From Podochytrium sp. JEL0797 (taxonomy: Eukaryota > Chytridiomycota > Chytridiomycetes > Chytridiales > Chytriomycetaceae): a stretch of 11,208 bases of DNA. Location: contig JADGJG010000896.1 of NCBI GenBank assembly GCA_027596195.1, positions 1-11,208 of the forward strand, in the 5' to 3' direction. A program made the translations under genes and the position numbers. The notes beneath the pieces are model-generated. The model had not been told where the DNA came from. It made no database searches and saw only the letters and a program-made list of their open reading frames with translations. Below are positions 7,101 to 11,208 of the stretch, in pieces (position 1 is the first letter of the stretch; each line of letters opens with the position of its first letter).

Positions 7101-10100
7101 CCGCCTTCAAACTCTCCATTCCAACCACACGCGCATCAACACCCCCAACACCTGGAAACATCCGGATCGACTCATTTGAAATCTCGTTGAAGTGTGGGAC
7201 ACTGTTCACGTCCGTCTCGGAAGACACTTTGATTCGGCGGTTCGAAAACGTGCGCGTTTTGGTGGCGTCGCGTGGGTTCGAGAAGAATGGGTCCTTGTAT
7301 TCTCGTTCGGGGAGATTCGGCGGCCAGTTTTCGTAGAGCGATTTCAGCGTCGGTGGGCGGTGTTTGAGGCGGAAGACGTTGGGAAGCCGTGGAATGTTGG
7401 ACTGGGAAGAAGGGTTGTGTTGCTCGTTCGGCATCGGGTCTGGAGAAAAGGGGATCGAATTGATGTTGTCGTCAGGCCAGCCGTTGGATGGCTCGAATGG
7501 CTGTTGAGGAGCATGGTCGTCCACGCTCTTCTGCGCGTTGGGAAGGAAGGGATTGGACCCAAGAGAGTCAGAGACAAACGATGAGCGCGAAGAAGACACT
7601 TCGTTAGAAGGCGATGATGGACGTGGCGGACTGCTGAAGAAGCTCGTGTTGGTTTCGGCGGCGGGTTTCTCGGGAGACCACATGCCTCCCAGTTTGGAAA
7701 TAAACGTTGGCGTATTGGATGGGTTCGCGTTTGGAATGCGGGTACGGCTGCGATTGTTGGTCAAAATGGAATTTTTCGGAGTGCTGGCGCTGATGCTGTT
7801 CGACAACGTCGATCGGGATGGGATGATGATTTTGCTCGCAGAACGGCGCGGAAGAGGCTGCGCCGATGGCGTGGTGGGGCGTTCACGGGGAAGGGGCGTA
7901 ATAAGACTTTTGGCTGAAGTTAACATGTGTTTGCCTGGGGCAGCTGGTGTGGATGAAGCTTCGCCCGCTCCGACGGCAGAAGCGCGACGCGCGTTTAAAG
8001 CGAAGGTATCTTGAGGTTCGACGGGTGAAGAGACCATAGATGCAAATGATACTGAAGGTTGGGCAGTTCTGGGTGCTGATGCTGAAGAAGAGGAAGAAGT
8101 GCGAGAATTTGACAAGCTTGGGCTCGCGACTTTGAATTTCGGGGCTGGCCTGAATCGGTCGTCGCGGTGGTCCAAAATGTTGAAAGTCACCATTTTCTTT
8201 TTGACGTCGGACTTTGGAGCAGCTGGGGTGGAAGGTGTCGAAATGTCGAGGGATTTTCGAATGACTCCAGAAGTCTGTGGTTTCGGACTTTTTTTAGACA
8301 TCGAGAAATCACTCACGTGGGAGGAAAGCCACCTTCTTCTTCTTGGGAGGCGCATCAAACTCTCCTTCGCTATCATCGATATCCTCTCCCTTCTCGTGAG
8401 CCGCTCTGCTCCGCTTCCCCCGAGGCGGAGAGCCGGGAGGACCATCATTCTGATCAATATCCGGCCTCGCCAATCCAGACGGCCCACCTTTCGGAGCTGA
8501 ATTCAACTGCGACTCTGCCTCCGCAATCATCGAATGAATTTCGTCAGTGTTGTATTTGCTTCGGATCTCGCGCACCTCCTGGAGGTGCTGCTGTTGCTGA
8601 CGCTCATAGGCCTCAAGGGCTTCGATCTGCTGTTGGATGAGGTCTGGATCCATATCTTCGTCAAACTCGAAACCAAGTGTGGCGGAATTGCTTTGGGCGA
8701 GGGATTCGATGTCTTGAACATCCGCTCTGCTTGGAAGCCGATTTGATTTACACGCAGCAGAACAGGTGCATTATGCACTTACCCAATCACCGGAGGCAGC
8801 AATCTCTCCTTGCCCTTCCATTGTCCAACAGGCGCCGCTTCCACATTCTGGACATTGACGTCTTCCAAATCACCAGGTTCCAGCTCCGGATCACCCAACG
8901 CGTCCCAATATGCAGCATCAGCATCTCCAGGAACATCTTCCTCGTTCACACCGATCTCCTTCCAGAAGTCGTCTTCGTCTTCATTGTCGGCATGCTGGTC
9001 CCGGCCGTGAGCGCCGTCCAAGTCCTCCACCTCTTCCATTTCGCCTTCCCCGTGCTCTTGCGCATACACTTCGGCATCTTTAATGATTACGTTCTGTAAT
9101 CGCAAACATTTTAACACGACTCAAGTCAAAGCAGAGCGACGACAAACCTGCGTCAAAGCATTCTCATCCACCATCACCCCATCAAACGCGTCCTTTTGAC
9201 CCCCTCTCGCTTGACTCAGTAACTCTTCCTCCTCGCGAAATCGGGTGAACGCTCCCGACAGTTGACTCAACACATCAACACCCTCATACGCGTCGTTGTT
9301 TTCAGCAACCCCCCGCGGTTCCTTCTGCGCTCCCCCAAAATACAATGCACTAATGGCATGAAAAACCGTCGGAACGCCATCATCCGGAACCCCAGGAAAA
9401 TCATAATGCGCGCCGCCGCCCGACCCATACCGCGCCTCCATCGGATCCGCCTCCTTCACAACCCGATGCCGCTCAATCACAGCCATCAACTCATTCACCA
9501 AAGACTGCTGCGTTTGCACCACCGGCTGATTCTGCGCATCCGACAGCGGCACGGGTTCAATCGGGGGCAACCCGCGTTTCACGCGTCGTTGGTCTTCATC
9601 GGTCCACAGCGATTTCAAACTCGGCACGAGTTTCGTGTCGAGACGGGTGGTTCCATTGAGGAGGTCGATCAAGGGTTTTGTGGCACGTTCGGGGATTCGT
9701 GTGCGGTTCAGGATGTCGATGGCGAGGAGGTCGAGTTCGAGGGAGCAGAAGCTTTCGCGGGTGAGGGGGGAGGTTGCGGGCCAGGTTTTGGAGGAGGGGA
9801 TATTTTGGGGTGTGAGGAAGGTGGGTTGCGTGTTTTCTGGGTCGTGGATTTCTGCGGGTTCGTGGTCAGAGCGCGGGTCAAAACAAACACAAAAAAGAAA
9901 CCTTGCAGCGGCCTTCGAAATCGCGCATCCGCTACATCCATATAATCCATCCCCAACAAATTATGATCAATCAAAAACTGCGGTAAATACGGAATATGGC
10001 TCTCGTAAGTCAAAAACTGTTTCCCCATCACGATTCCTTTCGACAACAACTCCACAACGCGCGATTGCAACCCCGGATCCAACAGGTAGATTTTGAAAAA

Positions 10101-10612
10101 GTATTCGTACTTGGAATGAAAGCCGTAGAAGGGGATTCCTTTCACAAGGGTGATGGCGGCAACGTATTGCGTACGTTCCGTCTTTTCGGGGTCTTGTTTG
10201 AGAGAAATGGCGACGGCGTGGTTGATGCTTCTGCCGAGTTGGTATATGAATCGATACACTGTATCCATCTTGCGGGTCAGTTCGAGCCTTCCAGGTCGGC
10301 GAGTCCATACCGTTTTGGGAATCGGTTGCTCCGTCGTATCCGACGTAAAAGTATGGGTAGATCTGGTACGTTATGATCAGATGACACATGCAAGTGCCTT
10401 CAGATCAGGTAAACCTGGTGGACGTGAACGCAAGCTTTCTGGCCATTGGGCGTTGCAGCAAAGACTCTCAAAATCGGAACTCTCCACAAGCGAACGGAGG
10501 GATACGCAAAGGGTGAATATGCGAGATCAACTCCATCTGTTGGGGGTTGCAGGCTGAAGTCTAGATTGAGAATGCGCAGGCGCAGAAACGGTTGTGACGG
10601 GTCTAGGCTCAT
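3620..10612 (-). CDS. REV3: DNA polymerase zeta catalytic subunit REV3 (2026 aa, 17 exons)
   Basis: Family-B polymerase that extends past DNA lesions as the catalytic part of Pol zeta with REV7. Exons on the minus strand: 10415-10612, 10311-10362, 9902-10258, 9148-9851, 8783-9093, 8333-8726, 6209-8274, 5996-6139, 5669-5932, 5324-5612, 5120-5272, 4878-5060, 4530-4819, 4316-4474, 4175-4254, 3953-4114, 3620-3894. They sum to 6081 nt with agreeing phase at every junction. REV3-specific features rule out Pol delta and epsilon: an N-terminal HVHQ/IYPYFYVGYDG block, a long disordered middle, a degenerate exonuclease, the QLGLKL-ANVTYGY motif and the C-terminal double cysteine module. The ATG at 10612 is chosen because RLRILNLDF follows, as in other REV3 N-termini. 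An in-frame ATG at 10678 would add 22 unlike residues overlapping the transporter remnant. Intron 6 is the only junction with rival solutions, differing by two residues or more. Confidence 0.95.
4316..6139 (-). other. REV3: REV3 polymerase core: palm, fingers and thumb (exons 8-14)
   Basis: Motif A is DFQSLYPSVMIGYN, with the metal-binding aspartate at residue 1482 (5692-5715). Motif B is KLVANVTYGY (1607-1616; 5204-5233), followed by FTGRMPCVEIADSIVETGR. Motif C is YGDTDS (1662-1667; 4992-5009), with catalytic aspartates 1664 and 1666. The thumb follows with KLKFEK, KKRYVGFMYEN, VFDAKGIETVRRD and DKRTEPQAGERIPYII. All metal-binding residues are present, so the enzyme should be active. Seven exons cover this part, with introns of 51-63 bp. 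Confidence 0.95.
5273..5323 (-). other. REV3: REV3 intron 10: 51 bp, frame-neutral and stop-free
   Basis: The frame reads straight through here, but the 17 residues it would add between KDQKASFS and ALLRILEARQ are absent from REV3 homologues as I recall them. The DNA has a GTCGCT donor, a TTTGACTAAA branch-like site and a GAACAG acceptor. It is called an intron on homology, size and signals; the donor is weak. Retention would yield a longer but in-frame protein. Confidence 0.65.
6209..6840 (-). other. REV3: REV3 degenerate 3'-5' exonuclease domain
   Basis: Where proofreading family-B polymerases have the Exo I acidic pair (D-x-E), this protein reads MSCEI (residues 1157-1161), losing the aspartate. 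Exo II reads FDPDILLGYEVHLSSWGYL, without the NxxxFD pattern. Exo III reads SYTLENCVFHVLHER, with no YxxxD. This agrees with the known lack of proofreading in Pol zeta. The segment ends at a GTGAGC donor (intron 7, 6140-6208). Confidence 0.85.
6841..9093 (-). other. REV3: REV3 central low-complexity region (about residues 438-1150)
   Basis: Exon 5 opens with a strongly acidic segment (EDEDDFWKEIG). Exon 6 has a Gln/Glu-rich helix, possibly coiled coil (LIQQQIEALEAYERQQQQ), then a Pro/Arg/Lys stretch ending PPKKKK, a candidate nuclear localisation signal. The start of the 2066-bp exon 7 encodes a Ser/Pro/Arg-rich, probably disordered linker of about 300 residues, then family-conserved text (LKSLYENWPP, DPFFSNP, EGPTQKNKYGYKYSQIQ) leading into the exonuclease-like domain. 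The REV7-binding site of other REV3 proteins lies in such a linker, but I cannot place it with confidence here. Confidence 0.75.
8275..8332 (-). other. REV3: REV3 intron 6, boundary uncertain
   Basis: A frame change must occur between the PPKKKKVAFLP frame and the VIRKSLDIS frame. Option A: donor GTGGCT and acceptor CCACAG, 58 bp (8275-8332). Option B: the strong donor GTGAGT (8311-8316) with a GAG acceptor, 52 bp (8265-8316), skipping a nearer CAG. Both keep frame and differ by two residues. A third, weaker option uses GTTTGA upstream with an AAAAAAG acceptor. I list A because every other acceptor in the window is CAG or TAG. Confidence 0.5.
9148..10612 (-). other. REV3: REV3 N-terminal domain (exons 1-4, residues 1-437)
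   Basis: This holds the family-B N-terminal region. Visible blocks are ILRVFAATPNGQKACVHVH (compare RVFGATPAGQKTCLHLHG of human REV3), IYPYFYVGYDG across the exon 1/2 junction, GIPFYGFHSKYEYFFKIYL, ESHIPYLPQFLIDHNLLGM and a later ELDLLAIDILNR followed by SLKSLWTDEDQRR. Introns 1-3 are 52, 52 and 50 bp with GTTTAC, GTATGG and GTTTCT donors. Intron 2 ends at the CAG before the TGTATCGATTC exon, not at the earlier AAG, since only the CAG restores frame and gives VYRFIYQLGRS. Confidence 0.9.
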
Positions 10613-10640
10613 CCGATTTATTTGTGACCAAATTAAGAAA
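10613..10640 (-). promoter_or_regulatory. REV3: REV3 5' leader next to the transporter remnant
   Basis: Only 28 bp separate the remnant's stop from the chosen REV3 ATG. No TATA box is seen, and an A8/T8 run lies immediately upstream (about 10645-10652). The REV3 transcription start probably lies within the remnant. Confidence 0.35.
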
Positions 10641-10910
10641 TCAGTTTTTTTTAAAAATAGAAATTTCACCCTGCTCATCCGTAAAATCCCTCACAAACAA
10701 CCTCACATACACCGCAAAAAAGAAACAAGACGCAATACAGGGCCCGACCATGATCCAAAACTGCTGGTCAGTCGCGCGTTTCCTTTATCGACCGTAAAAA
10801 AGAATCCGTTCAACGCCCATGTGAATCCATTGGCGGCGCTCTGGGTGCCCTTGTAGAAACCGGTGTATCGCGACAGGGTTTCGGAGTCGTTCCTCTCACA
10901 CGAGTCGCAT
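10641..10910 (-). pseudogene. C-terminal remnant of an UNC93-like MFS transporter
   Basis: The minus strand encodes RNDSETLSRYTGFYKGTQSA, the late-helix motif of UNC93-like transporters (compare RYxGFYKGxQSAG), then a hydrophobic WALNGFFF. A second frame continues with the membrane helix FWIMVGPCIASCFFFAVYV, then a charged tail and TGA at 10641-10643. The two frames join near 10785-10815 only through a 32-nt GT...AG, far below the 49-73 bp usual here, so an indel is more likely. The 5' side stops at a plausible CGTAG acceptor (10911-10913). The rest of the gene is absent, because coding sequence on the opposite strand begins 95 bases further. Best read as a truncated relic inside the shared upstream region of REV3 and the CaMKII-domain gene. 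The family call rests on a short motif. Confidence 0.58.
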
Positions 10911-11004
10911 CTACGAAATACGAGACACGCGTAAGAACGCGTAAATATTGAAAGTTGACCGTTTGAATCCGTTATCACTTCTTGGCTTGTGCGTGCGCAA
11001 AAAA
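10911..11004. promoter_or_regulatory. Upstream region of the CaMKII-domain gene, with two ACGCGT boxes
   Basis: This 94-bp interval precedes the plus-strand ATG. It holds two ACGCGT palindromes at 10927-10932 and 10937-10942, exactly one helical turn apart. In ascomycete yeasts this hexamer is the MBF cell-cycle box of S-phase genes. The hexamer is frequent elsewhere in this window, mostly in coding sequence, so only the spacing is suggestive. Confidence 0.35.
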
Positions 11005-11208
11005 ATGTCCCAACCCAAAAAACAGAAACTCTCCGACACACCCACCATGTCTGACCTCCAGCAAGTCCTCACCGCCAACCAACAACTTCTCGACGCCGCA
11101 GTCTCCGGCGACTGGGCCACGTACTCCTCCCTCGTCTCCCCAGACCTCACCTGCTTCGAGGCGGAAGCGGGCTGCCACCTCGTCAAAGGCCTCGATTTTC
11201 ACAAGTTC
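11005..11208 (+). CDS. CaMKII association-domain (SnoaL-like) protein, 3' part missing
   Basis: The open frame runs off the right edge after 68 residues. From about residue 16, SDLQQVLTANQQLLDAAVSGDW, then SPDLTCFEAEA and HLVKGLDFHKF match the N-terminal half of the calcium/calmodulin-dependent kinase II association domain (animal enzyme: [22 protein letters not shown], then LVEGLDFHRF). In animals this NTF2-like fold assembles kinase oligomers. Here no kinase domain precedes it, since the frame starts 15 residues before the domain, so it is a free-standing version of unknown function. The start at 11005 has a good context (CAAAAAAATGT); a second in-frame ATG at 11047 is also possible. It is transcribed divergently from REV3. 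Confidence 0.85.
   Translation, partial: MSQPKKQKLSDTPTMSDLQQVLTANQQLLDAAVSGDWATYSSLVSPDLTCFEAEAGCHLVKGLDFHKF

Noticed and set aside
6205..8487. 760-residue minus-strand frame as a separate gene starting at 8487
   Set aside because: Its first 71 residues overlap exon 6 in another frame and look non-coding. From 8274 on it is REV3 exon 7, and the conserved polymerase frame continues on both sides by splicing.
10311..10362. Reading REV3 exon 2 on without an intron, or using the AAG acceptor before ATGGATAC
   Set aside because: Neither restores the frame of VYRFIYQLGRS; the CAG acceptor at 10259-10261 does, giving a 52-bp intron with a CTGAC branch site.
3620..10612. Several separate polymerase genes or a broken polymerase pseudogene
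   Set aside because: All fragments follow REV3 order and join through 16 plausible introns with consistent phase and no internal stop, so one intact gene explains them.
10703..11041. 112-residue minus-strand frame as a gene from its own ATG
   Set aside because: Its first 40 or so residues are antisense to the CaMKII-domain gene and its upstream region. Only the part below 10910 has family similarity, and the membrane helix continues in another frame.
1..11208. tRNA, rRNA, CRISPR, transposon or secondary-metabolite content
   Set aside because: I found no cloverleaf-like elements, spaced repeats, terminal inverted repeats, transposase motifs or biosynthetic domains by eye. A tRNAscan or transposon profile search would be needed for certainty.

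Overview
The window looks like nuclear DNA of a gene-dense, intron-rich fungus. Gene spacing is tight (42 to about 120 bp between the minus-strand genes). Introns are short, mostly 49-73 bp, with CTGAC/CTAAT-like branch sites and CAG/TAG acceptors, and the proteins are classic eukaryotic nuclear ones. An F-box-like protein with plant-type leucine-rich repeats, together with a free-standing CaMKII association domain, would suit a chytrid or another early-diverging fungus. That lineage assignment is inference; no rRNA or marker gene settles it.

Layout from left to right: (1) 103-759 (+), an F-box-like/LRR protein, possibly spliced to an exon that begins left of the window. (2) 830-2070 (-), RPN8/PSMD7, the MPN-domain lid subunit of the 26S proteasome, 4 exons, 325 aa. 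(3) 2113-3503 (-), a LIN1/Snu40/CD2BP2-type GYF protein of the U5 snRNP, 6 exons, 372 aa. (4) 3620-10612 (-), REV3, the catalytic subunit of DNA polymerase zeta, 17 exons, 2026 aa, which fills most of the window. (5) 10641-10910 (-), a 5'-truncated and apparently frame-disrupted C-terminal piece of an UNC93-like membrane transporter. (6) 11005 to the right edge (+), the start of a CaMKII association-domain (SnoaL-like) protein.

I rebuilt the three spliced genes by hand from reading frames, splice signals and remembered family sequence. In each, total exon length is a multiple of three and the phase agrees at every junction. One REV3 junction (intron 6) has alternative solutions, and one intron (intron 10) is frame-neutral and stop-free.

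The three complete minus-strand genes are transcribed head to tail and serve different housekeeping roles: protein turnover, splicing and translesion DNA synthesis. I see nothing linking them functionally beyond proximity. I found no mobile element, CRISPR array, tRNA, rRNA or novel multi-gene system. The points most worth a second look are the transporter remnant between REV3 and its divergent neighbour, the stop-free intron in the REV3 palm, the very short RPN8 promoter interval, the atypical GYF domain, and the paired poly(A) signals between the convergent genes.
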